Part shown: in pieces, positions 26,076 to 35,011 of the stretch
How the letters are laid out: the number at the start of each line of letters is the position of its first letter
Position numbering within the stretch: position 1 is the stretch's first letter
NCBI GenBank assembly: GCA_017542245.1
Contig: JAFXXN010000184.1
Location: 1-35,846 of the forward strand
Direction of reading: 5' to 3'
Length of the DNA stretch: 35,846 nt
From: Lachnospiraceae bacterium
GTDB taxonomy: Bacteria > Bacillota > Clostridia > Lachnospirales > Lachnospiraceae
Made by a program: the position numbers and the translations under genes
The notes under the pieces: generated by a model
Told to the model about the DNA's origin: nothing
The model's database searches: none
Seen by the model: the letters and a program-made list of their open reading frames with translations, nothing else

Positions 26076-29000
26076 ATGAAAATTACGTTGGATGAAGTGA
26101 ATAAAAAAGGTTTATACAGTCCGGAATTTGAACATGATAACTGTGGTATCGGAGCAATAGTAAATGTAAAAGGAAAAGCCGGGCACGGAATTGTGGCAGA
26201 TGCTCTTTCAATAGTTGAAAACTTAGAGCACAGGGCAGGTAAGGATGCGGAAGGAAAGACCGGTGACGGCGTCGGTATACTTACCCAGGTACCCCACAAG
26301 TTTTTCAAAAAAGTATTGAAGCAGCAGAATATCGAGCTTCCCGAAAAAAGAGACTATGGTGTCGGCATGATCTTTTTCCCGCAGAATGAACTTCAGATGC
26401 GCCAGGCCAAGGCAATGCTTGAAGTGATAATAAAGAAAAACGGTCTTGAGATACTTGGTTTCAGAAAAGTCGGAACCGATCCTACAGTACTCGGTACAAA
26501 GGCACTTGAATGCATGCCGAATATCTATCAGATATTTATAAAAAGACCGGCGGAAATAAAGACAGGTTCTAATACAACTGAGATTAAAAGCGACCTTGAT
26601 TTTGACAGGATTCTTTACATTGTCCGCCGTGAATTTGAACAGAGTAATGTAGATACATACATTCCTTCGCTTTCATGCAGGACTATAGTTTATAAAGGAA
26701 TGTTCCTTGTTGGACAGCTTCGTACATTCTTTAAGGACCTTATGGATAAGGATTACGAATCAGCAATAGCAATGGTTCATTCACGTTTTTCAACAAATAC
26801 AACACCCAGCTGGAACAGAGCTCATCCTAACAGGCTTATTGTTCACAATGGCGAAATAAATACAATCAAGGGAAATGCAGATAAAATGCTTGCCCGTGAA
26901 GAGACCATGCATACCCATGCATTCTCGGAAGAAGATATGACCAAAGTTCTTCCTGTTATATCACAGAGCGGTTCTGATTCGGCAATGCTGGATAATACAT
27001 TGGAATTCCTTATGATGAGCGGTATGGAACTTCCGTTGGCGGCAATGATCGCAATACCCGAGCCTTGGGCACATAATGAGACCTTATCTCAGGAGGAAAG
27101 GGATTTCTATCAGTATTATGCAACCATGATGGAGCCTTGGGACGGACCGGCTTCAATCGTATTTTCCGACGGTGATATAATGGGAGCAATTCTTGACCGC
27201 AACGGACTTCGTCCTTCAAGATATTATGTGACCGATGATGACAGACTGATCCTTGCAAGTGAAGTAGGTGTCCTTGAATTTGATGAGGAACATATCATAA
27301 AAAAGGAAAGACTTCATCCCGGAAAGATGCTTCTGGTTGATACCGTAAAGGGCAGGATTATAGAAGATGAAGAGCTTAAAGAGCGTTATGCACACAAAGA
27401 ACCTTACGGAGAGTGGCTTGACAGTAATATTATTGAGCTCCATGACATTAAGATACCGAATCTGAAAGTGCCCGCATATAGCAGGGATGAATTAAAACGT
27501 CTTCAGAAATCTTTCGGTTATACATATGAAAATTATCATGATTCAATCCTTTCCATGGCACTGAACGGCTCCGAGCAGATAGGCGCTATGGGAGTAGATA
27601 TACCGATAGCAGCACTTTCGGACAGCTATCAGCCGTTATTCTATTATTTTAAGCAGCTGTTTGCACAGGTTACAAACCCGCCTATCGATGCAGAGCGCGA
27701 AAAGATAGTTACTTCCACAACTGTTTACGTAGGAAAGAACGGTAATCTCCTGGAGGAAAAGCCTCAGAACTGTCATGTATTAAAAATACATAATCCGATA
27801 CTGGCAGACCTTGATCTTTTAAAAATCGAACATATGAAAAAAGACGGCTTTAAAGTAGCTAAAGTTTCCACATGCTACTATAAAGGAACCCCGATGAAAC
27901 GTGTTTTAAAGCATCTATTCATCGAGGTTGACAAGGTTTACCGTCAGGGTGCTACTATCCTGATCCTTTCGGACAGGGGAGTTGATGAGAACCATGTAGC
28001 ACTGCCTTCACTGCTTTCAGTGGCAGCAGTACATAAACATCTGGTTGAGACCAAAAAATCAACTGCTATGTCGATCATTGTTGAGTCAGGTGAACCAAGC
28101 GAAGTACATCACTTTGCAACACTTTTGGGATTTGGTGCATCGGCAGTCAATCCTTATCTGGCCCATGCTGCGATCAAAGAGCTTGTTGATGAAGAATTGC
28201 TTGATAAAGATTATTATGCAGCAGGAGAGGACTATGATAAGGCAGTACTCCACGGTATCGTAAAGATAGCATCAAAGATGGGTATTTCTACCATTCAGTC
28301 CTATCAGGGCAGCAAAATATTTGAAGCAATAGGTATCTCAGAGGATGTTATAAATGAATACTTTACCGGAACAGTAAGCCGTGTAGGAGGCATCTCTCTT
28401 GACGAGATAGGTAAGGCTGTTGACGGTCAGCATTCTTTGGCATTTGATCCTTTGGGATTAACCGTAAATAATGAGCTTACGGCATACGGCAGACATAAAT
28501 CAAGAAGCCAGGGCGAAAACCACAGGTACAATCCCGCAACCATACATATGCTTCAGACTTCAACACGTGAAGGAAGCTTTGAAAAGTTCAAGCAGTATAC
28601 TTCAATGGTTGATGCGGAAGAAACAGGTTATTTAAGAAGCCTTATAGATTTTAATTATCCGGCTGAGGGTATTCCTATAGATGAAGTTGAGAGTGAGGAC
28701 GAGATAGTAAAGAGATTTAAGACCGGCGCTATGTCCTATGGTTCAATTTCAGAGGAAGCCCATACTGCACTTGCAATAGCAATGAACCATCTTCAGGGCA
28801 AATCAAACAGCGGTGAAGGCGGAGAGAGTGATGAGAGGATTGCAACAGCAGGTACAAAGGATGACAGAAGTTCAAAGATCAAGCAGGTAGCAAGCGGACG
28901 TTTTGGCGTTACAAGTGCATACTTAATCAGCGCTCAGGAAATCCAGATAAAGATGGCACAGGGCGCAAAGCCCGGTGAAGGCGGACACCTTCCCGGAAGA

Positions 29001-30659
29001 AAGGTTTATCCTTGGATTGCAAAGACCAGACATTCAACACCGGGCGTGAGCCTTATCTCACCGCCCCCGCATCATGATATTTATTCGATAGAAGACTTGG
29101 CAGAACTCATCTATGATTTAAAGAATGCAAACAAACAGGCAAGGATATCTGTAAAGCTGGTATCTGAGGCAGGTGTCGGTACTATAGCATCAGGTGTTGC
29201 AAAGGCCGGTGCCCAGGTAATTCTTATTTCCGGTTATGACGGAGGTACGGGTGCAGCACCCATCAGTTCAATCCATAATGCAGGACTGCCTTGGGAACTT
29301 GGACTTGCAGAGACACATCAGACACTCGTAGCCAATGGACTCAGAAATAAAGTCATTATTGAAACAGACGGAAAACTTATGAGTGGCAGGGATGTCGCCA
29401 TAGCAGCTATCTTGGGTGCCGAGGAATTCGGTTTTGCGACCGCTCCTCTTGTAACTTTGGGCTGTGTAATGATGAGAGTATGTAATCAGGATACCTGTCC
29501 TATGGGAATTGCGACGCAGAATCCCGAACTGAGAAAGAGATTTATCGGTAAACCCCAGTATGTAGAGAACTTCATGAGATTTATCGCAAGAGAGCTTAGG
29601 GAATACATGGCTAAGCTTGGCGTAAGGAGCATGAAGGAACTTGTAGGCAGAACAGATCTGTTAAAGAGCAAGGATGCTAAGAATGCTAAAGCATCGGCAA
29701 TCGATCTTTCCAAGATACTCTACGATATGTCTAAACTTGCAAGGGAAGATCAGGTATTTGATGCTAAAAATCTTTATGATTTTAAGCTTGAAGATACTGT
29801 GGATGAAATAGTTCTCTTAAAAGACAAAAATGTTCTTAAGGCTGTTAAAGGCGGAAAAGCCTGCGAAATATCCGTTGATATCAAGAATACGGACAGAACC
29901 TTTGGAACTCTGCTCGGTGCCGAGATTACAAGGCTTCATCCGGAAGGATTACCCGAGGATACAATAACTGTCAACTGTCAGGGTGCCGGCGGACAAAGTT
30001 TCGGTGCTTTTATTCCTAAGGGACTTACACTTAAGATTACCGGTGATTCAAACGATTACTTCGGAAAAGGACTTTCAGGCGGAAAACTGACTGTTAAAGC
30101 ACCTGAGAATGCTAAATACGATCCGAGTGAAAACATTATTATCGGAAACGTTGCTCTTTACGGCGCAACTTCAGGCGAAGCTTATATCGCAGGTATGGCC
30201 GGAGAGAGATTCTGTGTAAGAAATTCAGGGGCAACAGCTGTAGTCGAAGGTGTCGGAGAGCATGGCTGTGAGTACATGACAGGTGGATGTGCCGTTATCC
30301 TCGGACCTACAGGTAAGAACTTTGCGGCAGGTATGAGCGGCGGTGTCGCATATGTCCTTGATGAGGGCAACAAGCTGTACAGAAATCTGAACAAGCAGCT
30401 CGTCAGCATGAAGACGGTAGAAAGCAAGGAAGATATTGAAAGATTAAAGAGTATCATAGAGAAACATGTATTGGCTACCGGCTCTAAAAAGGCTAAAGAA
30501 ATACTTGATAATTATGATTCATACATCGGCAGCTTCAAGAAGATAATCCCTGTTGATTATCAGAAGATCATGAGTCTGATAGATGAAAACATATTAAAGG
30601 GTTTGAGCAGGGAAGAAGCTCAGATTAATGCCTTCACAGACTTTATCGGTGAGAAATAA
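26076..30659 (+). CDS. gltB: Glutamate synthase, large (alpha) subunit
   Basis: This 1527-residue subunit converts glutamine plus 2-oxoglutarate to two glutamate. Its class II glutaminase begins at Cys23 in HDNCGIGAIVNVKG after a propeptide, with HSRFSTNTTPSWNRAHPNR. The central and FMN domains include FKTGAMSYGSISEEAHTALA, NSGEGGES, GRFGVTSAYLISAQEIQIKM and SGYDGGTGAAPISSI. A 3Fe-4S cysteine motif VCNQDTCPMGIATQNP follows, and the C-terminal GXGXG beta-helix domain holds NCQGAGGQSFGAFIPKGL and YFGKGLSGGKLTV. Length matches the bacterial alpha subunit (about 1500). It is co-transcribed with gltD and closed by a clear terminator. Confidence 0.98.
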   Translation: MKITLDEVNKKGLYSPEFEHDNCGIGAIVNVKGKAGHGIVADALSIVENLEHRAGKDAEGKTGDGVGILTQVPHKFFKKVLKQQNIELPEKRDYGVGMIFFPQNELQMRQAKAMLEVIIKKNGLEILGFRKVGTDPTVLGTKALECMPNIYQIFIKRPAEIKTGSNTTEIKSDLDFDRILYIVRREFEQSNVDTYIPSLSCRTIVYKGMFLVGQLRTFFKDLMDKDYESAIAMVHSRFSTNTTPSWNRAHPNRLIVHNGEINTIKGNADKMLAREETMHTHAFSEEDMTKVLPVISQSGSDSAMLDNTLEFLMMSGMELPLAAMIAIPEPWAHNETLSQEERDFYQYYATMMEPWDGPASIVFSDGDIMGAILDRNGLRPSRYYVTDDDRLILASEVGVLEFDEEHIIKKERLHPGKMLLVDTVKGRIIEDEELKERYAHKEPYGEWLDSNIIELHDIKIPNLKVPAYSRDELKRLQKSFGYTYENYHDSILSMALNGSEQIGAMGVDIPIAALSDSYQPLFYYFKQLFAQVTNPPIDAEREKIVTSTTVYVGKNGNLLEEKPQNCHVLKIHNPILADLDLLKIEHMKKDGFKVAKVSTCYYKGTPMKRVLKHLFIEVDKVYRQGATILILSDRGVDENHVALPSLLSVAAVHKHLVETKKSTAMSIIVESGEPSEVHHFATLLGFGASAVNPYLAHAAIKELVDEELLDKDYYAAGEDYDKAVLHGIVKIASKMGISTIQSYQGSKIFEAIGISEDVINEYFTGTVSRVGGISLDEIGKAVDGQHSLAFDPLGLTVNNELTAYGRHKSRSQGENHRYNPATIHMLQTSTREGSFEKFKQYTSMVDAEETGYLRSLIDFNYPAEGIPIDEVESEDEIVKRFKTGAMSYGSISEEAHTALAIAMNHLQGKSNSGEGGESDERIATAGTKDDRSSKIKQVASGRFGVTSAYLISAQEIQIKMAQGAKPGEGGHLPGRKVYPWIAKTRHSTPGVSLISPPPHHDIYSIEDLAELIYDLKNANKQARISVKLVSEAGVGTIASGVAKAGAQVILISGYDGGTGAAPISSIHNAGLPWELGLAETHQTLVANGLRNKVIIETDGKLMSGRDVAIAAILGAEEFGFATAPLVTLGCVMMRVCNQDTCPMGIATQNPELRKRFIGKPQYVENFMRFIARELREYMAKLGVRSMKELVGRTDLLKSKDAKNAKASAIDLSKILYDMSKLAREDQVFDAKNLYDFKLEDTVDEIVLLKDKNVLKAVKGGKACEISVDIKNTDRTFGTLLGAEITRLHPEGLPEDTITVNCQGAGGQSFGAFIPKGLTLKITGDSNDYFGKGLSGGKLTVKAPENAKYDPSENIIIGNVALYGATSGEAYIAGMAGERFCVRNSGATAVVEGVGEHGCEYMTGGCAVILGPTGKNFAAGMSGGVAYVLDEGNKLYRNLNKQLVSMKTVESKEDIERLKSIIEKHVLATGSKKAKEILDNYDSYIGSFKKIIPVDYQKIMSLIDENILKGLSREEAQINAFTDFIGEK

Positions 30660-30688
30660 CATATTTCCGGTAACGGTAAAAGATTAAG

Positions 30689-30727
30689 AACAGGAGTGGA
30701 AAATAACCGCTCCTGTTTCTTTTTTTG
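30689..30727 (+). terminator. Intrinsic terminator after gltB
   Basis: An 11-bp stem (30689-30699 with 30707-30717, one G-U pair) with loop AAAATAA is followed by TTTCTTTTTTT. It marks the end of the glutamine block. Confidence 0.9.
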
Positions 30728-30756
30728 GTATATCATTTATTGTTTTTAAAAGGAAC

Positions 30757-30864
30757 TTAAGCGGTTGCAGCGTTACATGCCGCTCCCGGTTTCCGTTTTA
30801 GAGTGATATCTCTGCCTATCCCTTTTTCTTTTAAAGCTTTCTCAAATCCTTCATAGGATATCAT
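30757..30864 (-). CDS. Small ORF, 35 residues, unknown function
   Basis: ATG at 30864 is preceded by AGGAGG with a 10-nt gap. The protein starts MISYEGFEKALKEKGIGRDI and ends KRKPGAACNAATA. The first 16 residues resemble the start of many short XRE-type helix-turn-helix regulators, which commonly begin with a similar ISY...LKEKGI pattern, but no helix-turn-helix follows, so it may be a truncated remnant. A small independent peptide is the alternative. It runs opposite to gltB and to the ABC operon. A promoter and inverted repeats lie directly upstream. Confidence 0.4.
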   Translation of the reverse strand: MISYEGFEKALKEKGIGRDITLKRKPGAACNAATA

Positions 30865-30888
30865 ATCTGATTCACCTCCTATTTACAG

Positions 30889-30931
30889 AATCTTTACTTA
30901 TTTTATCATAATTATCAAAAAAGTAAAGATT
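30889..30931 (-). promoter_or_regulatory. Promoter of the 35-codon ORF flanked by 11-bp inverted repeats
   Basis: AATCTTTACTT (30889-30899) and its exact reverse complement (30921-30931) are separated by 21 bp, centre to centre 32 bp or about three helical turns. On the minus strand a TTTACT (30927-30922) and TAAAAT (30905-30900) with 16-bp spacing fall so that one repeat covers the -35 box and the other abuts the -10. This is an operator-like geometry. Confidence 0.5.
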
Positions 30932-30982
30932 TTTGCTGCTTTACATTTTTATTTTTGTTATATAATTTTAGAATAAAAAATT

Positions 30983-31031
30983 TGTCCCTATTTTCACTTT
31001 CTGGGATTATTATATATTAGGAAGGCAAAAA
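30983..31031 (+). promoter_or_regulatory. Shared promoter block, copy 1 (ABC operon)
   Basis: TGTCCC at 30983 is followed 21 nt later by a 28-nt block starting GGATTATTATATATTAGG (31004-31031). The same box and block occur at the same spacing before the sigma gene. No good sigma-A -35 is placed correctly, so an alternative sigma is plausible. The ABC operon start is about 90 nt downstream. The rest of the 30660-31118 gap holds the gltB terminator, the minus-strand small ORF and AT-rich DNA. Confidence 0.65.
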
Positions 31032-31118
31032 ACGGTATAAGTAGCAAATATATAGTTTAGTATATTTAGTCCGTTTATAGAAAAAATAATTGATTGTTTT
31101 ATTATATATGAGGCTGGC

Positions 31119-32465
31119 ATGCGATTTAAAAATCACCTTTTTTTTATAAGAAAAAGAATACATACGGGTTTGAAAATCTCTATATTAGGAATGATTATAT
31201 CGATATTGGGATTTTCTTTGTTGATTGTTGAAATAAGTATACCCAGAGTAATAACAAGGGCTTACAGAGATTTAGATAGTTTGCTTCCCTTTGGATTAGA
31301 TGGAGCAGCGTATATTTATGCTGCGTCTGAACTAAAGGGAGATACTGCTGAATGGGACGGTTTTTCGGAATGTATAAAAGAATTGTGTTCAGTGGAAGGG
31401 ATAATGAGTGCGGGAGTTGTATCCAGATGTTTTCTGGATTTAAATCTTGAATACGAAGGTGTGAGTTATCGTGATAGAATGTTAGAAATACGGCATTCCG
31501 GTATGAATAATTATATGTCGAAAGAGGATGTTTCTGCTTTCCCTGAAGAAGTTAATTCAATGTATCGCGATATGATAGAGAGTAACCTTGAATGTGTAAA
31601 AATGGATAAGTATTCAGCTGGTTTTTCTGATTTTAGACTATATAAGGGTGAAGATAATCTTGAAAATTATTTTGATAGGGGAGAGTGCGTGCTTTACCTT
31701 GGCTATAATTACAGGGATATACCGATAGGTGCAGGTATGAATGTTCAAACGGTTAGAGGAGATACAGTTTATTTCAGGGTTGCAGGAATACTTGAAAAAG
31801 GGTCGGAAATGATAGATCCCGATACAATAAATCAGTATGCAATAGATACATGTTATAGTATAAACTTGGACAATATGGTTATTCTTATTGATAAGGATTG
31901 TAGGGTTAGTACTCCTGGATGGCTGATATTGTATGATGATAGCATTTCATTTGAACGATTAAGTACAGTGTGTAAAGATATTGGAAAGAGAAATAGTGTA
32001 ATTCTGAAACTGTCCAGCTTAAAAGGAAAAGTAGAAGAACAATTATCGGATTTTGATATTTTACTTGCAATCATTGACTTGGTTTATCCTATAGCTTTTT
32101 TTGTCTCTTTGATGATGATATTGACGGTGCAGTTATTGACAGCAATTATAAGAAATGATGAAATTGGAGTATGGTTGTCTAATGGAATGATTAGATTTGA
32201 TATTTTTAAGATTTTATTGCTTGAAAATCTTATGAAAATGGTTCCGGCAGTTCTGGCGGGTGGAGTATTAAGTGGATTGTATTTGAATAATAAGGCTGGA
32301 TTAAAAAGCGGACAACAATACACAATGTTTTTTGACATGTATATTTATGGTCCCATATGTACAATGATAATTGCTATTATATTAGCGTTACTAATGACGA
32401 CTGTTTCTTACAACTATATTCGAAGAAGAAGTTTGCCGGATATAATCAAGAATACATGGGAGTAG
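31119..32465 (+). CDS. ABC transporter permease, FtsX/MacB-like (first)
   Basis: This 448-residue protein has one membrane helix near the N-terminus (about 18-40), a large extracytoplasmic domain of about 275 residues, then three helices at about 321-345, 365-388 and 405-430, the four-helix FtsX/MacB topology. The external domain is not recognised. The ribosome binding site is weak (GAGGCTGGC before ATG). The next permease starts 3 nt after its stop. The two permeases differ strongly, so the exporter is probably a heterodimer with the ATPase encoded third. The AT-rich base use is unlike the ribosomal and glutamine genes, hinting at acquisition; substrate unknown. Confidence 0.75.
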   Translation: MRFKNHLFFIRKRIHTGLKISILGMIISILGFSLLIVEISIPRVITRAYRDLDSLLPFGLDGAAYIYAASELKGDTAEWDGFSECIKELCSVEGIMSAGVVSRCFLDLNLEYEGVSYRDRMLEIRHSGMNNYMSKEDVSAFPEEVNSMYRDMIESNLECVKMDKYSAGFSDFRLYKGEDNLENYFDRGECVLYLGYNYRDIPIGAGMNVQTVRGDTVYFRVAGILEKGSEMIDPDTINQYAIDTCYSINLDNMVILIDKDCRVSTPGWLILYDDSISFERLSTVCKDIGKRNSVILKLSSLKGKVEEQLSDFDILLAIIDLVYPIAFFVSLMMILTVQLLTAIIRNDEIGVWLSNGMIRFDIFKILLLENLMKMVPAVLAGGVLSGLYLNNKAGLKSGQQYTMFFDMYIYGPICTMIIAIILALLMTTVSYNYIRRRSLPDIIKNTWE

Positions 32466-32468
32466 GAT

Positions 32469-33575
32469 ATGCTTAAAAGAATTTTTAAATCAAACAGAGT
32501 TTTTTCAGGGTTGTTTGTTATATCTTTTGTTGCTGTATTTATGCTTATGTATTTTGGGCTATATTTGTATAAACAGATAGATATAGTTGACAAAGGCAGA
32601 TATAACTATTCATATATAACCAATTATCAATTTTCACCGAAAAATATAGATGATTATGATACTCATTATATTGATTATAGTGAAATCAAAATCGGCAATA
32701 TAATTGAAAGAATAAGTCTTCCGATTGGTGAAGAATCAGGAGGAAGAAAAGGAATATATTTTCTGGCGGTTCAAAATGAAGAACTGTCAGAGACTATGTC
32801 TGGGGGAAGAAGTATCCCAATTATTGGACAATCAGCAACGCCACAGTGTGTGATAGGAGATCAATGGGAAAGCAAAACAATAAATATGGGAGGAGAAAAG
32901 TATATAAGATTATTGAATACATATGTCCGTGTTATTGGTATATTCGATCAAGTCACGATAAAAGGAACTGATAATAGGATTTTAGTATTTGGCTCAACGA
33001 TTGACGATGATACTAGGCTTGAGTGGTTTAATGTTACGGGGCAGGTTACTCATCAGACTGTATATCAATCCAATATGAAAGAAAATGAATTAGAGAAAGT
33101 GAAAACATTAGCTGAAAAAGAATTTGGAAAGGATAATGTACGTATCCTACCTGAACTGAATCTTGATGCTGTACAAGGAGTTGCCAAAACCTATATCCCA
33201 TTGATGAAAGTGTTCCTTATCATCGCATCCATTTTGTGCCTGATAACCATGTTTTTCCTTGTAAGTGTATGGAGCAGGACGCATACCTTTGAATTTATGT
33301 TGAAAAGGGCGATGGGTTATAAAATTTCTATGTTTATTCCGGAAATATTAAAAACATTACTGATCTATGAAATCCCGGCGTTTATAGTTACTATGATTGT
33401 AACCTTTATTTATGAACTTACAGTAAATGATGTTAAAACGTGGATAAACAATATATCCGGGGGACTATATATTATAATAATTGTTTTTGCAGCAGTTGTT
33501 TTTCTATTGTCTGTTGTGCCGTTAAAGTGGATATCGAAGGAACATCCTTCAGACTATGTAAGCAGCAGGGAATAA
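32469..33575 (+). CDS. ABC transporter permease, FtsX/MacB-like (second)
   Basis: This 368-residue protein shows helix 1 at about 12-34 (VFSGLFVISFVAVFMLMYFG), an external domain of about 200 residues, and helices at about 245-268 (MKVFLIIASILCLITMFFLV), 292-316 and 328-350. Its four-helix layout mirrors the preceding gene, but the sequence is different and shorter. It lacks a strong ribosome binding site and may be translated by coupling to the upstream stop. The family exports lipids, peptides or drugs, or transmits mechanical signals; nothing visible fixes the substrate. Confidence 0.75.
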   Translation: MLKRIFKSNRVFSGLFVISFVAVFMLMYFGLYLYKQIDIVDKGRYNYSYITNYQFSPKNIDDYDTHYIDYSEIKIGNIIERISLPIGEESGGRKGIYFLAVQNEELSETMSGGRSIPIIGQSATPQCVIGDQWESKTINMGGEKYIRLLNTYVRVIGIFDQVTIKGTDNRILVFGSTIDDDTRLEWFNVTGQVTHQTVYQSNMKENELEKVKTLAEKEFGKDNVRILPELNLDAVQGVAKTYIPLMKVFLIIASILCLITMFFLVSVWSRTHTFEFMLKRAMGYKISMFIPEILKTLLIYEIPAFIVTMIVTFIYELTVNDVKTWINNISGGLYIIIIVFAAVVFLLSVVPLKWISKEHPSDYVSSRE

Positions 33576-33632
33576 AAGTACTAGAACTGGAATAATTTTG
33601 TTGAGTAGATTTTTGAAGATAAGGTAGGAGAT

Positions 33633-34295
33633 ATGATACAGCTAAAGGACATAACAAAAATATATAAAAACGGGAATAATGATTTATATGCTTTGAAGAA
33701 AATCAACCTTGAGATAGAAAAAGGAGATTTTATAGCTATAATGGGAGCTTCAGGCTCAGGAAAAACAACACTTCTAAATATACTCGGTTGTATGGATGCG
33801 GCTACGGAGGGCGAATATACTTTTGATGGAGAAAAAGTATCAGAATTAAAGCCTTCTAAGACAGATTTGTTCAGGCGTGAGCATATAGGATTTGTATTTC
33901 AGAATTTTGCTCTGTTAAAGGACTATACATTGAGAGAAAATGTTGAAATCCCTTTGAGAGCCCTCAATATTCCTAAAAAGAAACGGAATCGTATATCGGA
34001 CGATATTTTATCACGTGTAGGACTGGCTGATTATATCAAGCAGTATCCTACCAAGATTTCCGGTGGGCAGCAACAGAGATGTGCTATAGCAAGGGCTTTG
34101 GTTTCAGGTGCAGACTTGATACTTGCAGATGAACCGACAGGTGCGCTTGATAGTAAAACAGGGCAGGAGATACTTGATCTTCTGAAGAAGATAAATTCAG
34201 AGGGAAGAACGGTGATAATAGTAACTCATGATGAGAAGATAGCGATCCGGGCAAATAGGATTATAAAATTAGAGGATGGATGTATTGTTGGATGA
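33633..34295 (+). CDS. ABC transporter ATP-binding protein (LolD/MacB family)
   Basis: This 220-residue ATPase has Walker A GASGSGKTT (about 38-46), Q-loop FVFQNFALL, signature ISGGQQQRCAIARAL, Walker B LILADEPTGALDSKTG and the switch histidine IIVTHD. The GALDS after Walker B and the overall size are typical of the MacB/LolD/FtsE group that pairs with FtsX-type permeases. The start follows GGTAGGAG. The gene ends 17 nt before the second TGTCCC box. Confidence 0.92.
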   Translation: MIQLKDITKIYKNGNNDLYALKKINLEIEKGDFIAIMGASGSGKTTLLNILGCMDAATEGEYTFDGEKVSELKPSKTDLFRREHIGFVFQNFALLKDYTLRENVEIPLRALNIPKKKRNRISDDILSRVGLADYIKQYPTKISGGQQQRCAIARALVSGADLILADEPTGALDSKTGQEILDLLKKINSEGRTVIIVTHDEKIAIRANRIIKLEDGCIVG

Positions 34296-34312
34296 AAAAA
34301 TGTAGAAAAAAA

Positions 34313-34361
34313 TGTCCCTTTTTTTCCTTTTGAGGATTATTATATATTAGGAAGGCAAAAA
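34313..34361 (+). promoter_or_regulatory. Shared promoter block, copy 2 (sigma gene)
   Basis: TGTCCC at 34313, then the 28-nt block from 34334, identical to copy 1 with the same 21-nt offset. The sigma ATG is 10 nt downstream of the block. The DNA between box and block is T-rich in both copies but differs in sequence. Confidence 0.65.
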
Positions 34362-34370
34362 GGATATGAG

Positions 34371-34958
34371 ATGAAGAGATCAAATAATATTCCGGAAACT
34401 GATTTCAACAGCATATATAAGAAATATAGTCGATTAGTTATGTAGATAGCATTAAAGGTACTTGGAGACCATGAACTGGCCAGAGATGCATTTCAGTCGG
34501 CATTTATTTCTATTACCCAAAACTGGAAAAAGATAAATCTCTCATCTGATCCGGAAAAAGAGAAAGAAACAAAGAATTATATTGCAACAATCACGTACCA
34601 TGCTGCTCTTAAATTATCACTTAAGGTTCAGAAAATCAAAAGAATTGAAGTTCCATTCCCGAAAGAAAAAAGTAACGATGATGAAAATATAAGATGGGAC
34701 AATAAGAATGTTAGACCATTAAGTGTCGCTTCATTTGAAGATATGGTGATTGAGGATATTGATAGGGAAAAGCTTTTTGAAGCCATAAAAGAGTTAAAAC
34801 CGGAGCATTCAATGTATATTGTTGATTACTTCTATAAAGATATGTCAATGCGTCAGATTGCTGATAAATATGGGATTAGTGAAGATGCAGCAAAAAAACG
34901 TGTATACCGAAGTATCAAAAAACTAAGAGAACAATTTTTTAAGAAGGGAGTGAAATAA
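34371..34958 (+). pseudogene. ECF-type RNA polymerase sigma factor with in-frame TAG
   Basis: From ATG 34371 the frame reads MKRSNNIPETDFNSIYKKYS, then RLVM, a TAG stop at 34443-34445, then IALKVLGDHELARDAFQSAF and on to 34958 without another stop. The text on both sides of the TAG forms one sigma region 2, where the family usually has an aromatic residue, so TAG most simply replaces TAT or TAC. Region 4 is clear: KELKPEHSMYIVDYFYKDMS, then MRQIADKYGISEDAAKKRVY as helix-turn-helix. Full length would be 195 residues. The downstream part alone from ATG 34743 would keep only region 4 and would not be a working sigma. AAGGA precedes the first ATG. Confidence 0.8.
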
Positions 34959-35011
34959 AAACGAAAGTAGACTCGGAAAGATTATTGAAATCACAGGAAA
35001 TAGGGGGTGTT

